Part shown: positions 43,376-51,527 of the stretch, piece by piece
Layout of the letters: each line of letters begins with the position of its first letter
Position numbering within the stretch: position 1 is the stretch's first letter
Source: Pseudarthrobacter sp. NamE2
Lineage (GTDB): Bacteria > Actinomycetota > Actinomycetes > Actinomycetales > Micrococcaceae
Reading direction: 5' to 3'
DNA: 64,000 nucleotides
NCBI RefSeq assembly: GCF_005796205.1
Contig: NZ_VAHN01000011.1
Location: 1 to 64,000, forward strand
The notes under the pieces: generated by a model
Told to the model about the DNA's origin: nothing
What the model saw: only the letters and a program-made list of their open reading frames with translations
The model's database searches: none
Made by a program: the position numbers and the translations under genes

Positions 43376-44243
43376 CATTCCGGCGGAGCTTTCCGGAGCG
43401 GCCGTCCAGCAGGCGGGCCGGGCGAAGGAATCCGGGTTCTCACTGATGCTGTCCGAGCTCAGGGTGCTCTTCGGGCGGCGCCGTACGTGGGCGCTGCTGC
43501 TGGCGCTCGCCGCCATTCCTGTGCTGGTGGCTGTCGCGGTGCGGGTTTCCTCCACGGTGCCGCCGGGCCGCGGACCGGCATTCCTTGACCGGATCAGCCA
43601 GAACGGGCTGTTTGTTGCATTCACGGCCATGCTGGTGTCCGTGCCGCTGTTCCTGCCGCTCACCGTGGGTGTGGTTGCCGGGGACACGATTGCGGGCGAG
43701 GCAAGCCACGGAACGCTGCGGTACCTGCTGGTGGCACCGGCAGGGCGCGTGCGGCTGCTGCTGGTCAAATATGCGGGTGCGCTCGTGTTCTGTGTGGTGG
43801 CGCCGTTGACCGTGGGCGTCGCGGGCGCGGCCATCGGTGCGGCCCTTTTCCCCGTGGGTCCCGTCACGCTGCTGTCGGGAGACGTCATCCAGCCGGCGGA
43901 AGCAGCCGTGCGGATCCTCCTGATCGCCGCGTACCTGGCCGTTTCGCTGGCAGGCCTCTCCGCCGTCGGTCTGTTCCTCTCCACCCTTACGGTTGTTCCG
44001 GTGGGGGCGATGGCCGCCACCGTGGTGGCCTCCGTTGTGTCCCAGGTCCTGGACCAGCTGCCGCAGCTTGAATGGCTGCACCCGTGGCTGTTCAGCCATT
44101 ACTGGCTGGGGTTCGGTGACATGCTCCGCCAGCCGCTCTTGTGGGATTCCTTCATCGACAACGCGCTGCTGCAGGCCGGCTACATTGCGGTTTTCGGGGC
44201 GCTCGCATACGGCCGGTTCGTGACCAAGGACGTCCTGAGCTGA
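43365..44243 (+). CDS. ABC-2 type permease
   Basis: I prefer TTG at 43365 because it lies 7 nt after GGAGGGG; an upstream TTG at 43359 is only 1 nt from it. The product has about 292 residues with six predicted membrane helices. The family pattern in helix 2-3 (VGVVAGDTIAGEASHGTLRYLLVAPAGRVRL) is clear. It is the partner of the ATPase encoded upstream, and the two genes overlap by 11 nt. It converges with the CDF gene at 44253, leaving 9 bp. Confidence 0.87.
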   Translation: MPSSIPAELSGAAVQQAGRAKESGFSLMLSELRVLFGRRRTWALLLALAAIPVLVAVAVRVSSTVPPGRGPAFLDRISQNGLFVAFTAMLVSVPLFLPLTVGVVAGDTIAGEASHGTLRYLLVAPAGRVRLLLVKYAGALVFCVVAPLTVGVAGAAIGAALFPVGPVTLLSGDVIQPAEAAVRILLIAAYLAVSLAGLSAVGLFLSTLTVVPVGAMAATVVASVVSQVLDQLPQLEWLHPWLFSHYWLGFGDMLRQPLLWDSFIDNALLQAGYIAVFGALAYGRFVTKDVLS

Positions 44244-44252
44244 CCCGTGCTG

Positions 44253-45173
44253 CTAGGCGTGCTGCCGCGCCTCGTGTTCGGAGTGGCTGGCCGGTTCAAG
44301 CTGGAAGGTGCAGTGGTCCGTGTCGAAGTGCGAGCCCAGGCAGGTGATGAGCTTGTCCAGCAGCTGGTCCGCGCCGCGGGCGTTGAGTACCCCGTCTTCC
44401 ACCACCACATGGGCGGAGAAGACCGGGACGCCGGACGTGATGGTCCAGATGTGGATGTCGTGGACGTCGGTCACCCCGTCAACGGACAGGATGTGCTCGC
44501 GGATCATCTGTACTTCCACGCCCTTGGGGCTCGCCTCCAGCAGTACGTCTACTACATCGCGGAGCAGGCTCCAGGCCCTCGGCAGGATCAGGACGGCAAT
44601 CACCACCGAGGCTATGGTGTCCGCGGCATTGAACCCGGTGAGCATGATCACCACCGCCGCGGCGATCACCGCGAAGGAAGCCAGGAGGTCGCCGAGGACC
44701 TCCAGGTATGCCCCGCGGACGTTGAGGCTGTCCCGGTGCGCACCATGCAGGATCAGCAGGGACACGATGTTCGCCACCGCGCCGAGGACGGCGGCGAAGA
44801 GCATGATGCCGGTTTCCACCTCGGGCGCGGAACCGATCCTGCGGACCGCTTCGGTGAAGATCACCACCGAGATCACCACCAGGATGAGCGCGTTGGCCAG
44901 GGCGGCGAGCACCTCGGCCCGCTGGTAGCCGTAGGTGCGGGCGTCGCTGGCCGGCCGGCCGGCGATCCACGCGGCCAGGAGCGCGATGGTCACCCCGGCG
45001 GCGTCGGAGAGCATGTGCCCGGCATCGGCCAGCAGCGACAACGACCCGGAGAGGATGGCGCCAACCACCTGGATGAGGACCACCGCAACGGTGATCGCCA
45101 GGACGGCCACGAGCCGCTTCCGGTGCTGGCCCGTGGCGGTGGCGGTGATGCCGTGGCTGTGGTCGTGTCCCAT
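44253..45173 (-). CDS. Cation diffusion facilitator transporter (ZitB/CzcD-like)
   Basis: The ATG at 45173 starts the His-rich tail MGHDHSHGI; the frame is open 18 codons further but those lie over the metallopeptidase end. Six membrane helices follow, with the metal-site motifs HMLSDAAGVTIAL (helix 2, HxxxD) and YLEVLGDLLASFAVI (helix 5, usually HxxxD; here the His position differs). The C-terminal domain is a ferredoxin-like metal-sensing domain (VHDIHIWTITSGVPVFSAHVVV). It exports Zn2+ or Co2+/Cd2+. Confidence 0.9.
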   Translation of the reverse strand: MGHDHSHGITATATGQHRKRLVAVLAITVAVVLIQVVGAILSGSLSLLADAGHMLSDAAGVTIALLAAWIAGRPASDARTYGYQRAEVLAALANALILVVISVVIFTEAVRRIGSAPEVETGIMLFAAVLGAVANIVSLLILHGAHRDSLNVRGAYLEVLGDLLASFAVIAAAVVIMLTGFNAADTIASVVIAVLILPRAWSLLRDVVDVLLEASPKGVEVQMIREHILSVDGVTDVHDIHIWTITSGVPVFSAHVVVEDGVLNARGADQLLDKLITCLGSHFDTDHCTFQLEPASHSEHEARQHA

Positions 45174-45183
45174 GCCTACAAGG

Positions 45184-45612
45184 CTAGCCCCAGCCCAGCT
45201 CGTGGAGCCGGTCGTCGGAAATGCCAAAGTGGTGTGCCACCTCGTGGACCACTGTCACCGCCACTTCATGGATCACGTCCTCGCGGGACGAGCAGATTTC
45301 CAGGATGGGCTCGCGGAAGATCGTGATCCGGTCCGGCAGGGACCCGGCGTCCCACCACGAACCGCGTTCGGTGAGCGGAACCCCCTCGTAGATTCCCAGC
45401 AGGACGGTGTCCGGATCTTCGTCCGGCCGGGGCACGTAGTCGTCCTCGATGAACACCGCCACGTTGTCCATGGCGCGGGCCAGCCTCTCCGGAATGCTGT
45501 CCAGGGCGTCGGAGACGGCTGCCTCAAACTCGTCCGCGGACATGCGGAAGCCAATAGGTTCGTGAGGACCTTCAGGAATGATGGGAAGGCCGGGCGGGAG
45601 GCTGGCAGGCAT
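45184..45612 (-). CDS. Zincin-like metallopeptidase, HExxH type
   Basis: The 142-residue protein carries HEVAHHFGISDDRLHELG (HExxH at 123-127 with a Glu/Asp further on), the signature of the small zincin-like family common in actinobacteria. The N-terminal half has no further recognisable motif. It is cytoplasmic, as there is no signal peptide. Its -10-like TAAGGT lies 6 nt before the ATG, so it may be leaderless. The CDF gene follows 10 bp downstream. Confidence 0.87.
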   Translation of the reverse strand: MPASLPPGLPIIPEGPHEPIGFRMSADEFEAAVSDALDSIPERLARAMDNVAVFIEDDYVPRPDEDPDTVLLGIYEGVPLTERGSWWDAGSLPDRITIFREPILEICSSREDVIHEVAVTVVHEVAHHFGISDDRLHELGWG

Positions 45613-45621
45613 ACCACGACC

Positions 45622-46617
45622 TTAGCGCTGAAAACCGCCCTGATACCCGGGCCGCGGGCGGATCCGGCGGCGGGTAAGGCCCACCCCCACCAGGCAGATC
45701 AGGCCGCCCGCCAGGCCCAGGGTTGTGGGGATCTCACCGAGGAGGAGCCACGAAATCAGGACAGTGGTGCCCGGCACCAGGTACGTGGTGGCTGCCAGTT
45801 TCCCGGCGTCCACGAGTGAGAGCGCATAGGCCCAGGTGGTGAAGGCAATTGCGGTAGGGAAGATGCCGAGGTAGACCAGGCCTGCGGTCGCCTCCGCCGG
45901 GGCCGCCTGGACCTCGGATACCAACTGCCCGGTGAATGGCAGGCAGCACAGTGCCCCCACGAGGATCCCGAACCACGTCGCCTGCGCTGCCGGGACCTTC
46001 CGCAGGACCGGCTTCTGGACAATCACGCTGACCGCGGCGAGCACGGCGGCAAGGAGGCAGAGCGCCACGCCCGCCATGTCCGCCGTCGTGCCTTCCCCTG
46101 CCCCCGGAACCTGCCCCGCCGCCTGGCCTGAAGATCCCACCGCGATCAGCGCCACCCCGGCGAACGCCACCATGCTGCCGATAAGCAGCCAGCGGGGAAA
46201 GCCCTCCTTCAGGACAACCCCCGCCATGATGGCCACCAGGATGGGGTTGACATTGATCAGCAGGGCGCTGGTGCCCGCGTCCAGGACGTGTTCGGCGGCG
46301 TTCAGTGCCACGTTGTAGCCGCCGAACCACATCACTCCGTACGCCAGGATGGGCCACCATTCGCGTCCGCGCGGCATGTACCGGCTCTTCAGCAGCTGCG
46401 GCAGGACCAGCAGGGAAAGTACGACGGCGGCAATCGCCAGCCTGCCCAGGGTCAGGGAGCCGGGGGAGAAGTGCGGCCCGATGGCACGGATCCCCACGAA
46501 GGCCGAGGCCCACAGGACCACGGTGACAATCATGGCCGCCACGCCAAGGGCCTTGACCGGCGCGGGCGCGGGCGGCGTGACGGATTCCGTGGTATCGGCG
46601 GGGGTGGTTGATGCCAT
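45622..46617 (-). CDS. EamA/DMT family transporter
   Basis: The ATG at 46617 gives 331 residues with ten predicted membrane helices in two EamA repeats. The first repeat contains MIVTVVLWASAFVGIRAIG, and the second begins near VALCLLAAVLAAVSVIVQKPVL. The most typical block is AFTTWAYALSLVDAGKLAATTYLVPGTTVLISWLLLGE. Such proteins export amino acids or metabolites. TACATT lies 6 nt upstream of the ATG, so the gene is likely leaderless. It converges on nothing; the divergent neighbour is the DsbA-like gene. Confidence 0.9.
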   Translation of the reverse strand: MASTTPADTTESVTPPAPAPVKALGVAAMIVTVVLWASAFVGIRAIGPHFSPGSLTLGRLAIAAVVLSLLVLPQLLKSRYMPRGREWWPILAYGVMWFGGYNVALNAAEHVLDAGTSALLINVNPILVAIMAGVVLKEGFPRWLLIGSMVAFAGVALIAVGSSGQAAGQVPGAGEGTTADMAGVALCLLAAVLAAVSVIVQKPVLRKVPAAQATWFGILVGALCCLPFTGQLVSEVQAAPAEATAGLVYLGIFPTAIAFTTWAYALSLVDAGKLAATTYLVPGTTVLISWLLLGEIPTTLGLAGGLICLVGVGLTRRRIRPRPGYQGGFQR

Positions 46618-46743
46618 GGAGCCAATGTATCCGGGCGAAGGAGCCTGTGGCTGGCGGAAATCGGCCACGTCTGGCCAACTTCCTGCCAAAGTTGCGCCTA
46701 CCTTGAGCCGGTGCTGCCTGGCCCCTCGGCTAGGATGCGGGTT

Positions 46744-47424
46744 ATGGTCTCAAACCCCGCTCCACCCCGCGATTCCGCACGCCTAGCCAGAACAATTATC
46801 TGGATCCTGCTGGCCGTGACTGTGGCGGGCGGGCTTGCGTGGTACGCCATGTTCACAGCAGGCAGGCAGCAGGCCGTGCCGCCTGTTCCTGGCTCCGAAC
46901 AGCTGGTCCGGGCGGACAGCCACCGGCTCACTACACCCTCCGTGGAGAAGGCCCAGCTGGTGGAGTTCCTCGATTTCGAATGCCCTTCCTGCGGTTCCAT
47001 CCATCCGGTGGTGGAGGAGCTCAAAGCGGAGTTCGGGGACCGGATAACGTTTGTGCACCGGCACTTTCCGCTGTCCATGCACCCGAACTCGGGGCAGGCG
47101 GCGCTGGCCGCCGAGGCCGCCGGGCAGCAGGGCCAATACCAGCAGATGGCCAACCGGCTGTTCGAGACCCAGCCCCAGTGGGCCGGGAGCCAGCAGTCCC
47201 AGGCGCCGCTGTTCCGCACGTACGCGGAGGAACTCGGGCTGGACCTTGCCCTGTATGACGCCGCCGTGGCTGACCAACGGACGGAAGAACGCGTGCTGGC
47301 GGACATCGCGGACGGCAAGGCCCTGGGCGTGAGCGGCACGCCGACGTTTTTCCTGAACGGCGAGAAACTTACCCTAACCACCAAGGCGGACTTCCGGCAG
47401 AAGCTGGCCGACGCCGTCGGTTAG
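46744..47424 (+). CDS. DsbA-like membrane-anchored thioredoxin-fold protein
   Basis: The ATG at 46744 gives 226 residues. One membrane helix (about 17-37) is followed by an extracytoplasmic thioredoxin fold with the active site FLDFECPSCGSIH (Cys80-Pro-Ser-Cys83) and the cis-Pro loop VSGTPTFFLNG near residue 200. This is the DsbA/disulfide-forming class found in actinobacteria with a VKOR partner elsewhere. It is probably an oxidase for exported proteins. TAGGAT lies 7 nt upstream of the ATG. Confidence 0.88.
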   Translation: MVSNPAPPRDSARLARTIIWILLAVTVAGGLAWYAMFTAGRQQAVPPVPGSEQLVRADSHRLTTPSVEKAQLVEFLDFECPSCGSIHPVVEELKAEFGDRITFVHRHFPLSMHPNSGQAALAAEAAGQQGQYQQMANRLFETQPQWAGSQQSQAPLFRTYAEELGLDLALYDAAVADQRTEERVLADIADGKALGVSGTPTFFLNGEKLTLTTKADFRQKLADAVG

Positions 47425-47458
47425 CCTTTTCCCCAGCCGGGATGGGCTGCCGTTCCGG

Positions 47459-48496
47459 CTACTTTGCTGCCCACTCCAGCAGCCGGTCCACCGGCCATGT
47501 GGTGATGATCCGGTCCTCCGGGACGTCGTTGCGGGCGGCACGCTCAGCACCGTACTGGAGGAAGTCCAACTGCCCGGGCGCATGTGCGTCGCTGTCGATG
47601 GAGAACAGGCAGCCGGCCTCGAGGGCGAGCTGGATCAGCGGGTCCGGCGGATCCTGCCGCTCGGGCCGCGAGTTGATTTCCACCGCCACATTGTTCTCGG
47701 CGCACGCGGCGAAGACTTCTTTGGCGTCGAATTCCGACGGCGGACGCGTCCCGCGCGAGCCCTCGACCAGCCGGCCCGTGCAATGGCCCAGGACGTTGGT
47801 GTGCCGGGCAGTGATCCCGCCCAGCATGCGCCGGGTCATGGTTTTCCGGTCCGCCCGCAGTTTCGAGTGGACGCTGGACACCACAATGTCCAGCCGGTCC
47901 AGCAGATCCGGCTCCTGGTCCAGCTCGCCCGACTCAAGGATGTCCACTTCGATGCCCGTCAGCAGGCGCACCCTGTGCGGCCGGCCGTCCCCCGCGGATT
48001 GGCCGTCGGCATTGATTGCGGCCACCGCGTCCAGCTGGTTGAGCAGCCGTTCCGGGGACAGGCCGTTGGCGATGGTGAGGTTCGGCGAGTGGTCCGTGAG
48101 GGCCAGGTATTCGCGCCCCAGCACCTCGGCGGCCGCGACCATCAGCTCGATGGGGGAACCGCCGTCGGACCAGTCGCTGTGGCTGTGGAGGTCGCCGCGG
48201 AGGGAATCCCGCAACTCCGCACCGCCGGTGGCCAGCGGCTGGGCCCCCTTTTCGCGGAGGTCCGCCAGGTAGTCCGGGACCCCGCCTGCCACTGCCTGCT
48301 GGATGACCTGGTACGTCCGGTCGCCGATGCCCTTCATGGATTTCAGCCGGCCGGTCCTGGTCCGTGCCGCCACTTCCTCCGGAGCCAGGGGGGTGATGGC
48401 GGCGGCGGCCTTCCGGAAAGCTTGGACCTTGAACGTGGCAGCGCGTCCGCGCTCCAGCCAAAAGGCAATCTCATTGAGCGCTGCAACGGCATCCAT
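47459..48496 (-). CDS. HhH-PHP domain protein (PolX-like without polymerase domain)
   Basis: The 345-residue protein has an N-terminal helix-hairpin-helix region (about 1-90) with GRLKSMKGIGDRTYQVI, then a PHP phosphoesterase domain (about 100-340). PHP metal ligands are in LRGDLHSHSDWSDGG, YLALTDHS, TGIEVDIL, SVHSKLRAD, VLGHCTGRL and SIDSDAHAP. This is the C-terminal nuclease half of bacterial PolX with its HhH, but the polymerase palm is absent. It probably acts as a DNA or nucleotide phosphoesterase, perhaps in repair. It converges with the DsbA-like gene. Confidence 0.87.
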   Translation of the reverse strand: MDAVAALNEIAFWLERGRAATFKVQAFRKAAAAITPLAPEEVAARTRTGRLKSMKGIGDRTYQVIQQAVAGGVPDYLADLREKGAQPLATGGAELRDSLRGDLHSHSDWSDGGSPIELMVAAAEVLGREYLALTDHSPNLTIANGLSPERLLNQLDAVAAINADGQSAGDGRPHRVRLLTGIEVDILESGELDQEPDLLDRLDIVVSSVHSKLRADRKTMTRRMLGGITARHTNVLGHCTGRLVEGSRGTRPPSEFDAKEVFAACAENNVAVEINSRPERQDPPDPLIQLALEAGCLFSIDSDAHAPGQLDFLQYGAERAARNDVPEDRIITTWPVDRLLEWAAK

Positions 48497-48548
48497 CCGT
48501 CCATCTTCACCTGTCTTTCCCGCCCAGGCACGCTGTTTTTGACCGATT

Positions 48549-48577
48549 TTGGATATTCCATGAGTAGGCCCTATAGT
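48549..48577 (+). promoter_or_regulatory. Sigma-70-type promoter of the tRNA cluster
   Basis: TTGGAT (48549-48554) and TATAGT (48572-48577) are separated by 17 bp, about 85 bp before tRNA-Glu. Confidence 0.6.
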
Positions 48578-48661
48578 TGTGGAGTCCCGTTCGGAGAAAC
48601 GCAGAGGACAAAGACGGAAAGCTTTGCTTTACGCCTTTTATTTTGTTCCGGACAGGTTCTG

Positions 48662-48734
48662 GCCCCCATCGTCTAGCGGCCTAGGACACCGCCCTTTCAC
48701 GGCGGCGGCACGGGTTCGAATCCCGTTGGGGGTA
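48662..48734 (+). tRNA. tRNA-Glu (anticodon TTC)
   Basis: The acceptor stem GCCCCCA pairs with TGGGGGT (one G-T). The anticodon stem CCGCC/GGCGG holds the loop CTTTCAC with anticodon TTC, and the T-arm has GGTTCGAATCC. CCA is not encoded. Confidence 0.95.
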
Positions 48735-48825
48735 CGCAAGGAACTGGTCAGACAGGCTAAAAAAGTCTGGTAGGCTGGAAGCCTTGAAAAAAGCAGTAGG
48801 AATACTGCCAAAGCAAGAAACGCAA

Positions 48826-48899
48826 GGCCCTGTAGCGCAGTTGGTTAGCGCGCCGCCCTGTCACGGCGGAGGTCGCGGGTTCAAGTCCCGTCAGGGTCG
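48826..48899 (+). tRNA. tRNA-Asp (anticodon GTC)
   Basis: GGCCCTG pairs with CAGGGTC. The anticodon stem CCGCC/GGCGG holds CTGTCAC (anticodon GTC), and the T-loop is GGTTCAAGTCC. Discriminator base G; CCA is not encoded. Confidence 0.95.
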
Positions 48900-48947
48900 C
48901 TCTGATTGCTGGAAGCATTTCCGGCTCTCAAGGTGACTAGTCACCTA

Positions 48948-49023
48948 GGCTCTGTAGCTCAGTTGGTAGAGCGTTCGACTGAAAATCGAAAGGTCACCGG
49001 ATCGACGCCGGTCGGAGCCACCA
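48948..49023 (+). tRNA. tRNA-Phe (anticodon GAA)
   Basis: GGCTCTG pairs with CGGAGCC, the anticodon stem TTCGA/TCGAA holds CTGAAAA with anticodon GAA, and the 3' end ACCA is encoded. Confidence 0.95.
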
Positions 49024-49028
49024 CTGGG

Positions 49029-49060
49029 AAGCATCAGTTCTTTGGAACTGGTGCTTTTCT
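49029..49060 (+). terminator. Rho-independent terminator after the tRNAs
   Basis: AAGCATCAGTTC pairs with GAACTGGTGCTT (one G-T) across a TTTG loop, and TTTCT follows. Confidence 0.75.
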
Positions 49061-49208
49061 GCTTTAAGGCCCGTTTCACCGGTCCAAATGGCCGCACCGC
49101 AAACGCACCGGTGCACACAACACATTCGGGGCACGGACTACAGACGAATACACAAGAGTTTGATATCAAAAGCAATTTGAACGCTTCCAGCAGCCTAAGG
49201 AGAGCAGA

Positions 49209-51077
49209 ATGTCCGCCATACGCAGCGCAGGCCCAACCGGCCAACAGGATGGGAAAGGGCGGCCGGCGCCCGGGAAAGGGTCGCCGGCCGGGGGACCGAA
49301 GCAATCAACCGGCCGCGGCACAAGGCAGCTGCCCGCCTGGGTCTTCTGGCCTGCCGCCGCAACGATCTTGGCCTTCGTCCTCTTTGCGGCTGTCTTCCCC
49401 GGGGCGGCAACTGCGATGTTCTCGGCCATCCAGGGGAACGTCATTAATTGGTTCGGCTGGTACTACGTGGCAGCCGTCGCGCTCTTCGTCGCTTTCTCTC
49501 TCTGGATCGGTTTGAGCCACTACGGGGACATCAAGTTGGGTAAGGATGACGACGAGCCGGAGTTCTCCGTCATGTCCTGGTTCGCGCTGCTGTTCGCGGC
49601 AGGCATGGGAATCGGCCTTGTCTTTTTTGGCGTGGCCGAGCCCCTGAACCACTTCGCATCGCCGCGTCCTGGAGTCGAAGGAACACCCATCGTCCTCGCC
49701 CAGCAGGCCATGACGCAGACTTACCTGCATTGGGGGTTGCATGCTTGGGCAATCTATGTTGTGGTGGGCGTTTCCATCGCCTACGCCGTGCACCGGAAGA
49801 ACCGGCCCATCTCCATCCGTTGGACGCTTGAGCCCCTCCTGGGCAGCAAGCGCGTGGCCGGCGGCTGGGGCAATGTTATCGACGTCGTTGCGCTTGTTGG
49901 GACGCTGTTCGGCGTCGCAACGTCGCTCGGCCTCGGTGTCCTGCAGATTTCCGCGGGACTGGATCAGGCGAACATCCTCCAGGCCACCACCATGACGCAG
50001 ATCGGCCTGATCCTCGGCATTATCACCTTGACCATCATTTCCGTGGTCTCAGGAGTCGGCAGGGGAATGAAGTGGCTGTCCAACACCAATCTCGTCCTGG
50101 CCGCCCTGCTGATGCTGGTTGTGCTGTTCACGGGGCCCACTTTGTTCCTCCTCCGTGAGTTCGTCCAGTCCATCGGCAATTACCTCCAGAACGTCGTGGG
50201 CCTCACCTTCAATACCCTGGCTTTCTCCGGCGCGGAGGGCGAGGCCTGGCAGGCGGCCTGGACCACCTTCTACTGGGGCTGGTGGATGTCCTGGGCACCA
50301 TTCGTAGGCATTTTTATCGCCCGGATTTCCAAGGGCCGCACCGTCAGGCAATTCGTAGCCGGGGTCCTGCTGGTCCCCACCACCGTAGGATTCCTGTGGT
50401 TCGCGGTAATGGGCGGCGCGGCGATCCATCGCGAACTGTTTGGCGCCGGGGGCCTGATCGGCGAGGACGGCAGTGTGGACACCGAGGGGGCTTTGTTCAC
50501 CATGCTGGGCAGTCTGCCGGGCGGAACCCTACTGACCATTGGCGCCGTTCTCCTGATTGCCATCTTTTTCATCACCTCAGCGGACTCGGGTGCCCTCGTC
50601 ATGGGCATGATCTCTACCGGAGGGGATGTGGAACCCAAGAACTGGCTCCGCATCTTCTGGGCCCTTTCCGCTGCTGCAGTAGCCATTGTGCTGCTGCTCG
50701 CCAACGGACTCCAAGCCATCCAGACCGCAGCAATCCTTACCGCAGTGCCCTTCAGCGTGGTGATCATTCTGATGTGTGTGGCCACCGCCCGTGCTTTCCA
50801 CGTGGAACACGAAACCTTCATGCGCGCCCAGCGCAGGTTGGCCCGCGACCAGCTGGCGGCCCAGGTTACCGAGCGGATGCAGGATTCCATGCAGGATTCG
50901 GTGCAGGAGCACTACCAGGAGCACGTTGCAGGGCAGCTCCACGAGTCCGTGCAGGAGCACGTGGCCGAAGCCGTGGAGGCGCAGCTGGCCGAACGGCTGG
51001 CTACTTCAGTCGCTCCGGCGGCAGCAGATACCCCGTCCGGGGCCAAGAATCCCGCTCGGGGAAGCCGGCCCCTTTAG
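49209..51077 (+). CDS. BCCT family glycine betaine/choline/carnitine transporter with extended helical tail
   Basis: The ATG follows AAGGAGAG; the protein has 622 residues. About 12 membrane helices carry the BCCT blocks: GWYYVAAVALFVAFSLWIG, then MSWFALLFAAGMGIGLVFFGVAEPL, and WTTFYWGWWMSWAPFVGIFIARIS with the trimethylammonium-binding Trp residues. The C-terminal ~90 residues form a cytoplasmic amphipathic helix rich in Gln/His/Glu with 8-11 residue periodicity (QDSMQDSVQEHYQEHVAGQL, then ESVQEHVAEAV). In BetP-like proteins the tail senses osmotic stress, but this composition is unusual. Confidence 0.93.
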   Translation: MSAIRSAGPTGQQDGKGRPAPGKGSPAGGPKQSTGRGTRQLPAWVFWPAAATILAFVLFAAVFPGAATAMFSAIQGNVINWFGWYYVAAVALFVAFSLWIGLSHYGDIKLGKDDDEPEFSVMSWFALLFAAGMGIGLVFFGVAEPLNHFASPRPGVEGTPIVLAQQAMTQTYLHWGLHAWAIYVVVGVSIAYAVHRKNRPISIRWTLEPLLGSKRVAGGWGNVIDVVALVGTLFGVATSLGLGVLQISAGLDQANILQATTMTQIGLILGIITLTIISVVSGVGRGMKWLSNTNLVLAALLMLVVLFTGPTLFLLREFVQSIGNYLQNVVGLTFNTLAFSGAEGEAWQAAWTTFYWGWWMSWAPFVGIFIARISKGRTVRQFVAGVLLVPTTVGFLWFAVMGGAAIHRELFGAGGLIGEDGSVDTEGALFTMLGSLPGGTLLTIGAVLLIAIFFITSADSGALVMGMISTGGDVEPKNWLRIFWALSAAAVAIVLLLANGLQAIQTAAILTAVPFSVVIILMCVATARAFHVEHETFMRAQRRLARDQLAAQVTERMQDSMQDSVQEHYQEHVAGQLHESVQEHVAEAVEAQLAERLATSVAPAAADTPSGAKNPARGSRPL

Positions 51078-51117
51078 GCCGCGGAACCGCTCGGCAAGCC
51101 CTCTGCAGGATCGTAAG

Positions 51118-51151
51118 GGGAAGCGCCTGTTCTTTTGCGCCGGCGCTTCCC
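51118..51151 (+). terminator. Terminator of the BCCT gene
   Basis: GGGAAGCGCC (51118-51127) pairs with GGCGCTTCCC (51142-51151); a T-rich stretch follows about 8 bp further. Confidence 0.7.
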
Positions 51152-51258
51152 TTCACCTGTTTTTGGCCTCCAAAGGTGGGATTTGTCCCCCTCGCAACTT
51201 CAGGAAAGAAACATTTGACGGCTTTCAGATGGTGTGGCACGCGCGCGCTGTGGAATGC

Positions 51259-51272
51259 GTAAGCGCTTGCAC
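51259..51272. promoter_or_regulatory. LacI-family operator upstream of levansucrase
   Basis: GTAAGCGCTTGCAC contains a near-palindromic GTAAGCGCTTGC with a central CG, typical of LacI/CcpA-like operators. It is identical at 13 of 14 positions to the site at 57402-57415. Confidence 0.55.
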
Positions 51273-51527
51273 AACGAGGTCCGGCAAGGTTTTCCGGCCC
51301 ACGAAACATGGTTTGAGTTCCGGCCCTGGCGCTGCCTAGCGTGTAACCCGGCCCGGATATCCCCGGTATCCGCAAGGGCCCGCACCGGGACCCCACCCAG
51401 GTCCCGCCCCTCGACACGAAGGCGTCCTCGATGACGCCTGCGGTGTTACCGGGACGCCGGAGTGCGGAGGAACCAGGGCGCCCGCCCGTCTTCCACGAAC
51501 AGTTTCAACTCCGCGAGAAGAGCAACC

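Larger units (their letters stand above)
51078..51527. other. Control region between BCCT and levansucrase genes
   Basis: No CDS is supported. It contains the terminator at 51118-51151, the LacI-type operator at 51259-51272 and a possible promoter (TTGAGT near 51312, TAGCGT about 18 bp later). The rest is a long leader. Confidence 0.55.
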
